Notes under the pieces: model-generated
Seen by the model: only the letters and a program-made list of their open reading frames with translations
Database searches by the model: none
What the model was told of the DNA's origin: nothing
Shown: in pieces, positions 1 through 12,575 of the stretch
How positions within the stretch are numbered: the stretch's first letter is position 1
Layout of the letters: every line of letters begins with the position of its first letter
Assembly (NCBI GenBank): GCA_947000775.1
Contig: CAMQGK010000052.1
Location: 31,009,501 to 31,073,500, forward strand
Reading direction: 5' to 3'
Source of the DNA: Pterois miles
Lineage: Eukaryota > Chordata > Actinopteri > Perciformes > Scorpaenidae
DNA length: 64,000 bases
Made by a program: the position numbers and the translations under genes

Positions 1-3000
1 AGCTGATGAAATGTAAAAGGCACTAAATGTACAACATTCCAGTTTTAAAGACGTTAAACAGAGAAGAGGCCAAGGTCATTCGGAGATGAACGAAAAATAA
101 AAACAAAACAAAAATCACAGGGAATTTGTTGTCTTTGATTTGCAAGACATAGTGCAGATTTTACAACATAACATACCAAACAATTCTCAAATAACACACA
201 ACTATTTACCATCGAAAAACACTGAGCACGCACGTGTTCAAGACTCGCCGAGAGTGGAGTGAACGTCGCAGAACCTGCATCCACTCAAAACTTTAAGACA
301 CCAACACACCAAACGTTGTGCGTGAGCTTGGTCCGATCGGAAATCTTTCATAATTTATAGTTTACATCACAATTTCTACAACAGCACTAAACACTGCAAC
401 AAGTCACGATTAGGAGCAAAGCGACCAGCAGTAAAGGTTTGTCGGTATCATACAGGTTGTTTTGGATTTGGTGAATACGCTGAAATACATGCTAACTGGT
501 AAAAACAAACCGAGAGGAAACAACAGAAAGATAAAACACACCTGGAAGACAACAGTGCCTGCATTGTGTGGCGTCACAGACCAGAGTCCAGTCAAAATGG
601 ACTGAATTAAGGTTTTCTTCAGTCAGAAGGTAGTTGTGAATGTGAATGAAACAGAAACAGTTAGAAATATGTTAAAGCTTAACTCTGGAGGAGTAACATT
701 TCAAATGTTTGGTCAGGAGTTTGAGTTATAAAATGACAGCAGAACACAGTCCGGGTTGACGTCGGCTGGAGTTATTTATAATTAACTGAAACATTTCCCA
801 CGTTCTGGGTTAATTTTCATGATGTTTGGTACTAAAATTGAAGGTCTCCAAAAAGGATGAATCCTTATAACTTCTAGCTACATCTCCTCTAAAACAAATG
901 ACTGAAGTCCAGCCGGCCTCGGCTATATTTTGAGATTATTGCTAACACGTGATGCTGAAACACCTAATGTTAGTATGAAAAACATCTTATTTTTGCTGAC
1001 CTCCTTGGCTGAGCTTCTCACTGTGCTTATTTATTTTTTATTGTTAGCATGCTAAAAATGCTAAATGTTAACTGTAGGCACGTTAAGGCTGAATTTTGGT
1101 GGACTGTAATTTGGGTCTATTAGGGATGTACCAGGTATTAAAGCACAATAGATAATGTGTTTAGGATGCAGTAAACTCACTGTTGATGCTCACTACTGTA
1201 TTTCTTCGCTGATGACGCCACATTGTGAACAACAAATCTATGTTGAAATCAGCAGGACGAGAGCTAGTTAACGTTAGCTGTTAGCTCTGTGCTGCTTACT
1301 GTGGATTTCAACACCGGGAGCACAGTTGGTTTACATTATGATGCACTCAGGCTCTATTCAGTAAAAATCAGTATTCAGTAATCATGATGTGTTCAAATGT
1401 AATCTTGTAAAATGTAGTATTTGGTGAAATCCAGCTGTTTGAAGGAGAAGTTTTCACAGCGATAAACAGATGCTGGAGAGGGAAGTATAACCATTTAACT
1501 TCATAAAACCTGCATGACAGCGGTAATAAAGGAGTGGATGTTAAAGTTACTGTGGGACTGAAATGGTATCAATTAATTTCTCTGGTAAAGGTTCTGACTG
1601 ACAAATCTCTGGTTTTGTGACTTCCTTTGTGTTTACTGTTTTTATTGAGTTTAAAGGTGAGACAAAGGCACAAATGATTATTTTCTCACCTCTAGCCGCA
1701 GCGCATTTACCTGCTAAAGAGTCAGATATTACCCTCAGGAGTTGGTGGAGAATAAAACGAAAATGAAAAACAAAGAAACATTGTGAATTACGTTTCAAGG
1801 GGAAACATATTTTGTCATGGATTGTTTGTTTTTGACGTATCACAAATCTGATTCTGCGTATGGAGGAGGTTGGTGGTGACTGGGTCAAAGAAACCAGCAA
1901 ACCACCAAACGTCCACTTATTTTAATTTACATCTGCACCTTAATAACGTAACAGAGTCATTTCAAGCCAAACCATGATGTTTTTTTTACTAACCAAGTAC
2001 TTTTGTTGTGGGTTTTTTGTTTGTTGGTAAGTAGTAAATAAGGAAGTAAGGAGTAAGTAAGGAGTAAATACATTTCCCTGGAAATGTAACTGAGAAAGCA
2101 GTTTAGTTGTCTGGGAAAGTAATTTGTAGGAGGCAGAGTTGAAATAAACAAGTTTGCTAACAAGTTCAACATATCAACTTGTGTTCACTTGTTTCTGCTG
2201 CCTTCTAGTGGCCAAAAAAATATTGCAGTTAGTAAAGGTTTAATAATTTTATTATGTTATAGATCTTTGGATTTACTATAAACGAGGCACTGAAACAAGA
2301 CACATTAATTTTGTGTGTTAACTGACTAAACAAAGTTTGATTCAAGCCATTTTGAGCCCAACACTTCCTGCAGGCACTGCACACGGAGTGTTCACTGACA
2401 AATAATTAAGACTAAGAAAGAGAAAAACATTAAGCATGCCGCCAACTTTCTAGACCTCTACATCAAACTACTTTCCTTCTCTGGAAAGACATCCACAGCC
2501 ATACCACACTGGAATGAGTTACAGTAAACAGCACTATATCTTACATGGGCAGGAAATATATACAAATACTGGTCAACATGGAAATTTACTGCATTCGGAA
2601 TCACAAGCTGAAGCTGAAGACATTTGGACTGGTTGCAACACAAATATCATTCTCGTAGGTAACCACACCGTTAACAAACAGAAATATAACATAAATTTGG
2701 CTTTTCAATGTGTGAAACAAAATTAAAAAAACATACAAATTTGGAATGCATTTTAAAGCTTAAAAGCATCTGAAACCTAATATTACTGTTGATATTAGAT
2801 ATTTGGCCCATTAGTTTGAAAACAAAAAAAAGAGCTTTACACGATACATAGATGTAAAAAAGGCTGGATATCTTCATAATGATTGTTATGTTAGTAGGTT
2901 GCATGCAAACAGTGTATTTAGCATTTGTTTTGTCCAACAAATGAGCTCCCAGTTTTCATAGAAGGATATTTCATCTCAGTTGATCATTTTAACATGCATA

Positions 3001-5297
3001 TTTCAAAATTACTCAAAATAAACTGTCAAAAAAAAACCCCAGGTAATTAATATTTTTTTGAATAACACCTACAAACAGGCAAAAAACTCCTTGAAGTGTG
3101 ATGCAGAACACTACTAGGATTGCCTGTTTGTCCATTTTCACTTTGAAAAACAGAAAGAAAACACTCAGAAACAAAAACTGGTTTACAGAAGATGCTCCAC
3201 TGAGGTGAAAATCAAACGGGAGGCAGCGTCTTTTTATAAAATAGGTACCACAACAACATGCCAGAAGTCGACAGAGAACTGAAGCATTCACAGTAATACA
3301 ACGTCAGATGGCTTCTTCTATCAGAAGAGTACCAATTTTAGTCCGCAGATGTCATTATAACTGCATGCAAAGTTACTGAAGGCAATGTAAAAACTTAAAA
3401 TCTACATTATTCGCCCCCTACAAAACAAGATCACTATGGAACTGCCCAACGGTGGAGATGAAGTGTAGCTGTAGCAGCCTGTTGTACCAGCTTTATGGTA
3501 AATCAAAAGTAGCTTAGCTGGAATGTCATTTAAGAGCAGATTCATAGAAACAGGTTTCACAATACAAGTTAGTTACAACACAGAGTTAAGCAACTTCAAA
3601 TCTGCAGCAGAGGCCTGCACTATGAAGTGAGTTCAACATACCCAGGGTTCCTTCTCGTTATCTGGCTAAACTAACCCGAACAAACGTGATCCCACTAAGC
3701 GGCCTCACGGCGGTGCTTATAAGTCAGCTCAGGGTTTCTCAGTTTGGTTATGAGCATGTTCACATGAAAGAGGCAGTATTTACAGCAATTCTGGACAAAT
3801 CTTCCATCAGCAGAGGGCCACATTTTACAAACCAAGAGCCAAATATACGATTAGTCAATTAGGAAGTCAAACACATAATCCAGACTAAAATTAACGCGAC
3901 TGAAGCTGCCAAATGCAGGACGGACAGCTGGCAAAAGCCCAAAATGCTGATGTGTCAATGTGTAAATTAACATATTTATTAATTTAACAAAATACTCATA
4001 AATCAGATATAGTCGGCTAGATTGGGCAGTGATATTATATATAGCTTTCAGAGTATAATGGATGAATAAATTATACTCCATTAAGCCCTTTAGTGATGAT
4101 CTGACATGTATGACTGTCTTCCTTCAGCCGTGTTCCCGACTCTGATGGTGTGAAAAAATAATTATAAATACATAATTCAAAGCAGTAAGCACCCACTTCC
4201 TGTATTTGTCAGTTCATTCTGTGTGGATCATGACTGTAACTTCTTTGTATTTGTGTATTATCAGCTCAGCGTACCGAGCTCTGACTGGTCAGTATGCGGT
4301 GCTTTTATAGTATAGTTATATAAGTTGATCTCAAGTCTGGAACACAACCTGCTCCGCAGCAGGTTAGCTGATCAGCATCAGTTACCATGGCGATCTATCC
4401 CGGTAAGAAGTGAACCACCATCATAGGATGGAAAACCCTGATGTTATCGCACTAACTGCAAATCCTGCTTCGTAGTGCAGGCCTCTGGTGAAGCTACAGC
4501 TCCAACAATTAATCGACTAGCTGTCAACCATCAAATTATTCGCCAACTATTTTGATAATCTAAATCTGAATTCTCCGATTGGAGCTTCTTAAATGTGAAT
4601 ATTTACTGGTTTCCTTAATGGTTATGATGTGTATGTGTGTGTTTGTATTTAGAGTATAATGTTCATAACAGAAACTTTGACTTTGGCTGAAGCTCTTAGA
4701 CTGTTACTGATGTCAGCTTAGTAAATAAACACCAGAGAAGTAGCAGAAAAATACTGATGTGATGTTAGTCAGACATGTTGTAGCTCGTTCACATGCAATT
4801 GTGTTTCCTTCACTTGTTAGTAACGTCTATTTCTGCAGCAACGTCTTGATTTGGGTCAACTCAGTTATGATATATAAGTAGTGACGGTTTAGTTTGACTT
4901 TACAGTCATGATCAAACTCGTGTTCAGCTGGTGCAACAGCCTGCAGAACCTTTTGTAGGCACAATAATTCAAATAAAAACATCTGAACACGTGGAGTGAT
5001 ATCTATGAAGGCATTATTATTTTTACTTGGAACAATTTAAAGGCTGATGGAGTGACGTAGTGTTCTTTTAGAGTGTTTCTTTGCTTTTTTTGTCTTCACA
5101 ATGAATGCATATGGAGACTTTATCACATAACAGCATCATGCATTCAGAGGACAAAAGATGAGAAGAAAAGAGAAAAAGAGAACTGCACCAATTTTTGTTG
5201 TCCCTGTTGAGATATTCCCACCCTTCCCAAGAGCAGCTGATAGAGAGGTCTGATACTTTACTGTTTTTATTTAACGTTTTTGGTCCCCGGTTCCTCT
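1..5297 (-). other. MPZL1 3' flank, probably including its 3' UTR
   Basis: No exon with family similarity or convincing splice signals was found on either strand. The 3' UTR starts at 5297, but its end is unclear. A minus-strand AATAAA lies only about 30 nt after the stop (5267-5272), and many others occur further left because the region is AT-rich. A DNA-transposon-like element lies at 3608-4487, and a hAT-like fragment (AACAATTAATCGACTAGCTG at 4504-4523) lies near 4500-4740. I see nothing specific in the remainder. Confidence 0.4.
3608..4487. mobile_element. Non-autonomous DNA transposon with perfect 15-bp TIR
   Basis: CAGAGGCCTGCACTA at 3608-3622 is repeated as its exact reverse complement at 4473-4487. 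The similarity continues inward (ATGAAG against CTTCGT, then CAGGGTT against AACCCTG). The 880-bp interior has no long open frame. The terminus resembles a common fish MITE with a GCACTACGAAG-like end, possibly PIF/Harbinger, but the superfamily is not shown by the sequence. Confidence 0.7.
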
Positions 5298-5393
5298 TCA
5301 GTTTTTACGAATGTCAGCGTAGACCACTGGCTCCATCTTGTGGAATGAGTTTTTGCTGCCTGAGTGATCCAACTGGGCGTATATCACCGGGCC
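5298..5393 (-). CDS. mpzl1: MPZL1 exon 6: two ITIM-type motifs and stop
   Basis: The acceptor is CATTCCAG (5394-5401) and the stop TGA is at 5298-5300. The 31 codons begin GPVIYAQLDHSG and end VVYADIRKN. VIYAQL and VVYADI fit the ITIM pattern (I/V/L)xYxx(L/V/I) and match the SHP-2-binding tyrosines of mammalian PZR. The 14 or so residues between them differ from the mammalian sequence, as expected for a linker. Confidence 0.95.
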   Translation of the reverse strand, partial: GPVIYAQLDHSGSKNSFHKMEPVVYADIRKN

Positions 5394-8348
5394 CTGGAAT
5401 GTAAGAAGAAAAGGTCAGAAAACCAGTCAGTAAAAGACAATAATACTGTAGATCCAGATAAATCAAAGCCAGAGCACAGAGAGGACTCTTCATATATCAC
5501 TTCTAAACATCTATAAAGAGCCATATATCACTTCTGAACATCTATAAAGAGCCCATAACAAGTGTTTTTATAGTATTTTTCCAGAACTTCTGAATGGCAG
5601 ATTATTTCTAGTCTGTGAATTTCTGACAATGACTGGCTTAATTATTAGCCACAAAGTTAAGATCATCTTCTCATGCACACAGCCGATTAATCACTTAGTC
5701 AATCTACTAGTTTAGTAGTCTAGCTTTTTTGCAGCCCAAAGTTATCTTTACAAGTTGTAAGTCATCAGTTAAAGGAATATTTCTGTGGTTTTGAAGTGGA
5801 GCTGTTTGAAGTACTTATCCAGTCAGTGTATTGGTGTACCAGCACGGGAGCAAAGTAATGTACTGCTGTGGATGGGGGAAAATGGATTTTAGACACCTAA
5901 AATAAAGATCAATATCAGTTTTAATGTACGCTATATTTATAATATTTTCACAGCTTGCCGTATGAGAACCCTTTTCGACGGAAACTGAAGCCGTTGTCTA
6001 CGCTCTCGTCAAAGCCACCAGACCCCACTGAGAAAATCAGTAATTTTACCTCTCAGAACATGGGAGCTGCTGGTCTACCGCTGCCTCCGTCGGTTAGTTT
6101 GAGTTTACGGACTGATCCCCTGCTCCACTGTCCTTTCCATAGTTGAGTAGTTTTCATGTTACTCACATTATGAATGAGCTAACTTCCAGTTTTAGCTCCA
6201 AATGAAGTGGTTTAGATAATCTGGCTAAGCTGGTGGCTCATTTTGAATCGTCTGGCTGCTGTCTTATTTTTAGTGATGTTCCCAGATCTCAGCCATTATT
6301 TTGTGATTATGACAATATTATAACTGATAGAAATGATGGTCAAAACTACAAAAATACATCCCAAGTTGTATGAAACTCTAAATACTTTGATTTTTTTTCC
6401 CTTTGTAATCTGCACATCGCAACATCTCTTCCAAGCCACCAGACTCCTTTTACAAAAACGGTAATTTTACCTTGAGTTGCTGGTCTACCGATGCCTCAAT
6501 CATTTGTGTTACTGCAACTTATTTTCATCCCAACTTGTCACATACTGCTGCTTTGTCACAACCCTTGACATCATTTTAGATTCATGCAACAAAGCCACAA
6601 TGGTGAGATTTAGGAAATGACTATGCTTGGACTTAAAACTATGTTTATAGAGAGAAAATGACAATGACAATTGGATAAACAACTAAAATGCATTATCCTC
6701 CCAGTGAAATGGTGGCAGCCGGTGGATTTCTCCGTCCCCCAGCTCCTACCTGTAGTGGGCCCGAGGGACCGGTACACCTGGAGCCCTCCAGGCTGGACTC
6801 CACCTTCTTTCGTGGTTTCGGGGCCTGGGAGCTCACGCTCTCCAAGGACGTACATCTATTTTAGGGTTTACGGTTGGTGTCGAGCAATCATTGGTGCACA
6901 GTCAAATGGAGACAAACACAAATAGATGGACACAAGACAAAAATAAAACAATGAGAAGATGAGCATGTGAAACACACAGGATCAGCTCCCAGTGGTTCGG
7001 CAGAGATACTGGAAGCAGTGAGGAGACTAGAGGTGCACTGATGGGGTTAAAGTGACATCACACTGATGCTGGTGCAGATCTGTGTTGATAAATAATTTTA
7101 TGGAGGAAGGACAACAACTTCCTGGTGTGAATGAATTGCAGTAAATACTGGTTTACAGGTGAAATAGGCCTGAAAACTACAGTTTACTATAATTTGGGTT
7201 GTTTATTTTTATCCACTCACCTTCTTGTCGGACTACTAGACTTATGTGTTCATACAAAACTATCTTTTGTTTGGTTTATGTGCTGGACTGGTATAATTAT
7301 TTAATTGTTTTCTACCTTATTGTTAGTTTTCATCTTTCTTTGCAGCTCATTTTATATTTGTGAATATCCTTTAATGCTGTTAAAGGTAATGCTGTTTTTT
7401 TCCAAGCAAAACACAGAAAATTTGCTTGTTTTTGCTTCTCAAATGTGAGACTTTGGCAGCTTTTCTTTGTCTTGAGTGTGAATCTGAAAACCTCTGGGTT
7501 TGGACAGTTCGTCAATCAAAACAAACTATTTTCTCATATTTTAAAGACCAAAGAATTAATTGAGAAAATTATCTGATTAATCTACAGTGAAAATGATGTC
7601 ATATGATTACTTTTCCTTGTAGTTCCTGCTAAATGTAACCTAGTCGATGGAAGGCCAAAATTAAGTTAGCTGTCGCTGGGTTTGTATGCAAGCCGCAGCC
7701 TGTACTCAAGATTGTAAACAGCATATTCTGTTTGGATATTCTGAATTAGGTATTATTTTGAATGGAACATTTTCAGATTAAGACGTGTGTGATTTGCGGA
7801 TATTATTCAGGTTTTAGGAGCATTCTTTGAACATGAATACAGCACAGTCACAGGGTTTTGGATATGTGCAAATATCACAATGCCGACGTTTTCAAGAAGG
7901 TGGTTGAAGGAATGAAAGAGGGAGGCTGCATGTAAATGGGAATATTAGTGGAATATTAATTTTCATTAGCATTGCAAACAGCTTAGTAGGAATATTGTCT
8001 TTATTTTGTGCATGTAAAGGTAGTGAATGATTCAAGTTTATAAACTAGGGATGTTAATAATTAACTGTTTAACCGATAACTGGCATTAAGCATTTTAACC
8101 GATTAATGCTTAAAACTTACTAATCAATTAAAAAGCTGAGAAAAACTCAGACGAGTGGTTGGTCACTTTCAGGAGAAACGCTGGTCCACCTTAAGAGAGA
8201 GCCGGCGCAGATACAGGAAGTTGGCTCTGGACTTCCAGCTGAGGAGTTGTAGCTTGTAGCCTCGTAGCATTTATTCACCGACAAATAAACTGTACACACA
8301 CTGTCTGCTACAGCTACGTTCACAGCTATAAACACACACTCGCCGCCG

Positions 8349-8404
<56 letters not shown>

Positions 8405-11400
8405 TCTGTCAGAAACTCGCTGAAGTTACACTACAGCGGCGAAGCCACCGGCAACGTTAGCAGCTAGCATCTGCTAATGTAGCACAAACACACTGTTTGT
8501 GAGACAATCGCTATCGTTAATCTTGACAGACACACAGCTGACAACCTGCTAAACTAAACTAAATGTGTGGTGGAGACTTTTACTGGGAAAGTGACTGCAT
8601 GTCTGTAACACAACACACAGCACCGTGGCTGCTAACAGTAACTCTCCTGTCGGTGAACTGGAAACAGTGAACGCAGCACCATGGCTGCTACAGTAACTCT
8701 CCTGCCGGTGAACTGGGGACAGTGAACGCAGCACCGGGGCTGCTACAGTAACTCTCCTGCCGGTGAACTGGGGGCAGTGAACGCAGCACCGTGGCTGCTA
8801 CAGTAACTCTCCTGCCGGTGAACTGGGGACAGTGAACGCAGCACCGTGGCTGCTACAGTAACTCCCTAGTATAAATACGTAATACTTTAATATTTTTGAA
8901 CCAGGACTTTCAGAATTTGAATCCAATAGCTTGTAAAAAATACGGAAAGTAAGTTTTAGTAGATTCGGCTGTTATTTCAATGTGTCAGATACAATTTTAA
9001 ATCAAGATTTAAGTAAAGAAAAATGTCAACAGGACTTTTACTTGTAGTTAAGTATTTTCACAGTGTTGTATTAGTGCTTTTAACTACAGGATCTAGATGC
9101 TTCTTCCACCACTGGTTGCAGCCCTGTCATTCATTGATTTGTACTTAAATCAATAGAGAGTTATCAGTGCACCTCTAGTAAAGACAGTGTATAACAGTGT
9201 GTACAGTAAGAGAGGCAGTTCAGGCAACTTCAGCTGTATCATTAGCTGTTTACATTTCAAAATGACTCAACTCGGTCAAACTCGAAAAAAGCTGGTGATG
9301 AAGAGATATGCATGAGGAAGAAGATGGTGGTTAGTTTGGCATGTTAGTGTGTAAAGATGATGAACAATCAATAACCAGACAGCATGCTGATAAGCTGACA
9401 ATCAATGATGTTAATAGAAAGTGTTGCAGTAAAGTTAGTCGCGTTAACAAACAGTAATGGAGGAAAGTGACTGGCACCAGTGAAAATAGAAACCCTGAAG
9501 ATTGCTGGCTCAAACCATCCAACAGCCAAACTGGAGCTGACAGTGTTTTGGTTTTTAATTAATTTAAAACACATCTAAATGCTAATTTCATCAGCTATGA
9601 CATCTCTTATATGTGGTTATTTCATTGAGATGAACAGAGCAAGTGTGGCTGCAGCATGCGAAGAACAGCAGACATGATCAAACTACCTCGAGCACAGAAA
9701 GGAAACCACGTCTTCAAACAAACACGTTAATAATTAGTGACGACATCCCATCAGGTTTTCAGTTTTAAACATGGAGAGAGTGACCCCTGCTCCCATGCAG
9801 AAAGAGTTAGTGAGGGGTTACGGCCGGATGATTAAATCTCAGAAGGAGTAAAATATTACTGGAAATAAAAAGATTCAGGAAACCAGCTCAAACACACACA
9901 AGGCATAAAAAACATCTGAGAAACTTACCTGACATTTCAACAACATGAGACACTGAGAATCCTTATTTATGATTAGACTGGTGTCATACTTGTTGAAAAG
10001 GTAAAATAATATTTAAGTCCACTGATTAGACCCGTGTGTTATTTTTCAATAACCACATGGCTCTTTGAGGATTAATGACAAACATATTGCCGGTAATGAT
10101 CAAGTGGTGCAACTACAATTAATTTGACCTCACTGGAAGCTGTAAATACAGTTCTGGTGTAATTTTTATCATTTTTAAAACAGCACCAACTGGCAATTGA
10201 CACATGGCAAGGTAAAACAAACAACTTGGCATTTCTGAGATTAAAGTGGTAAATGTAAGAGAATAAAACTCACACATTTGAGATTATACATTTACAAGAA
10301 AAAAATTGTGAGATTAATGTGACAAAAACTCAAAAAGTCATATATTTACAAGAAAAAACTTGGATATTCTTGACAAAAAACTTAGTGAGATTATGATGGA
10401 AAGTATAAAAAGAGTTTTTTCTCTGATTATATTTCCATATTAATGCAGACTCTAGGTATAATTACTTATTTTTTTTGGTTTAATTGTTCTTTTTCTCTTA
10501 GTTTCTAGATTTACTTCTATTTTTAGTTTTATATCCCCCTTTCTATTCATTTTTCTTTATTTATTCATCTTTCCTTTGTTCTTTATTTCTGTCCTTTACA
10601 GCTGAATTCCCCTTCTGGGGATCAATAAAGGCTCATCTTACCTCAGTTCTCCTTTGAAAACATTTTATATTCATTTATGCGTTAAAATCCATGTAATGAA
10701 TGTTTATATACTACTAATACAGGGTATCTGCAGGTTACAACAAGTCAAATTTAATACTTTTTAAGACCTTTGTAAGACCACAATGAATGCAATTTAAAAG
10801 TACTAAGTATATAAAAGAAAGCTGGAACATCAATATCATCATTGCTGCTGTATGACTGATGCTTCGTTTCTGAGTGTAAAGTCCAGATCAGCTCAGCTTT
10901 TAGTGGAGGTGGAGCTCCAAATGCTGTCTGGAGGTCGACTGGAGTTGATGCTCTAGATCCCAACGTGGAACAAAACTGGCTGACTGCAGCCGTTTACTGC
11001 TGTTTTTTTTAACAACCAGCTTTATGTTTACTTGTTTGACTAGTAATGTGACTAGTAATGTGAGCAATGTTAAAAGTTTCAAAGTTTTCTTGCAGACGGT
11101 GCAAGAGTTTCAAATGCGTTTCCAGGCACCGCCTTCAACCACGCACTAACTTCACTGTTCCCTGTCCATAGCTAACTGGACTTGCATTTACCATTTTTTA
11201 CCTGGTTTTAGTACTCTAACCTTAAGTTTGACGAAGGCAACATTGGCAACATTACTCAGCTTTTCACTTGCCTCGAGGTTTCTCCACTAATAAGCACACC
11301 ACCACCCTTGACTGTACGTGACATGGGTGTGCTCTGTAAAAAAAAAAAAAAAAAATTTAAAAGCAAGATAATATATTTCTTTCGTTAATGTATTTGTAAG

Positions 11401-12518
11401 ACCTGCTAAAGATTTAAGATTTAAGACAATTCGTGAGAAGTGTTAGAAATACTCCTGTGGACATTAATTACTTTCTGAATCTGAATCCTATTTGTTATTT
11501 TGGAAACTGCTGTAGGTCTTGTGTTGCGTTACTGCAGCGGTGTTAATGTCATATCAGCGACGATCCTGCTACCTGTAATATGTAAGACGACACACTCACC
11601 CTTCATATTCATGGCGGTTGTGAAGCACCCTCATGACGACGCAGGCAGCTACAGCGATGAGGACGAGCAGAACTAAAGCACCACAGACTGCTCCGACTAT
11701 AATGGCGGTGTTGCTCTGAGGAAGAGATTCTGGACAAACAACAACAGGGACAACAACACGTGGTTGGTTTTAGAAAATAAAGTTTTATCAACTCTGTGAA
11801 GCAATGCAAGGGAAAGGACACAGAGGATTATACAGATTTACAGATACTTAGTGATGATAACTGAAAATATAATCTCTATAAGCAGACCGCTGCATATGAA
11901 TGCAGAATCTGTAGGCAATGGGACAAGATTTTGGTTTCGGACATGTTACAGGTATTAGCTGAATGCAGGTTAACAGTCTGCGTGGAAAGCAAAAGAGGCG
12001 AAGCGCATTAAATGAAATCCAGTGTTTGAACCCATCAAGAATTTAGCTTTTGAAAAATTTATCTGCATTGAAACATGGAACGATCCGGCTGTAGACATCG
12101 TCTCTCAACGCTGTCTCTACTCTGGCGTCTAAAGCTGCTGAGTGGGAGGCAGTCAGTCAGACAGTCAGTCAGACAGTCAGTCAGACAGTCAGTCAGTCAG
12201 ACAGTCAGACAGTCAGTCAGACAGTCAGTCAGACAGTCAGTCAGACAGTCAGACAGTCAGACAGTCAGTCAGACAGTCAGACAGTCAGACAGTCAGTCAG
12301 ACAGTCAGACAGTCAGACAGACAGTCAGACGGACAGACAGGTAGATACTTTATTGAACCAAAAAGAAATTTAGGCATCCAGTAGCATAAACAACACAACA
12401 ACAATACACCCTAAAATAAGATAATAACAAACAGAATACAATAAAATAAAATAAGTGTATGATACAGGAGTGTAATGTAATGGTATGATAGTAATATAAC
12501 TGTATAATATGACAATAC

Positions 12519-12575
<57 letters not shown>

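Larger units (their letters stand above)
8040..8870 (+). mobile_element. Dispersed DNA element R2 with internal (CA)n and minisatellite
   Basis: It begins AGGGATGTTAATAATTAACT and GTTTAACCGATAACTG. It then carries GCTGGTCCACCTTAAGAGAG, GGACTTCCAGCTGAGGAGTT and GTAGCTTGTAGCCTCGTAGC, a (CA)n tract at 8350-8402, and a 55-bp tandem repeat at 8620-8865. The same order recurs at 38240-38850. Fragments occur at 45000-45150, 55505-55580 and 57835-57915, and an inverted copy at 21920-22260. It lies in MPZL1 intron 4. Confidence 0.75.

Noticed and set aside
1547..1900. 117-codon minus-strand frame downstream of MPZL1
   Set aside because: No recognisable domain, codon pattern or splice sites; expected by chance in a window this long.
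8147..8398. Minus-strand frame starting with a Cys-Val repeat
   Set aside because: It is a read-through of the (CA)n microsatellite and the R2 element.
8620..8865. Regularly spaced repeats considered as a CRISPR array
   Set aside because: Units are directly contiguous without spacers, and the host is a vertebrate; it is a minisatellite.
12075..12384. Open frames of 80-89 codons with Q/S/R/D/V repeats
   Set aside because: They are produced by the CAGT/CAGA tetranucleotide array, which has no stop in these frames; no start context or homology.
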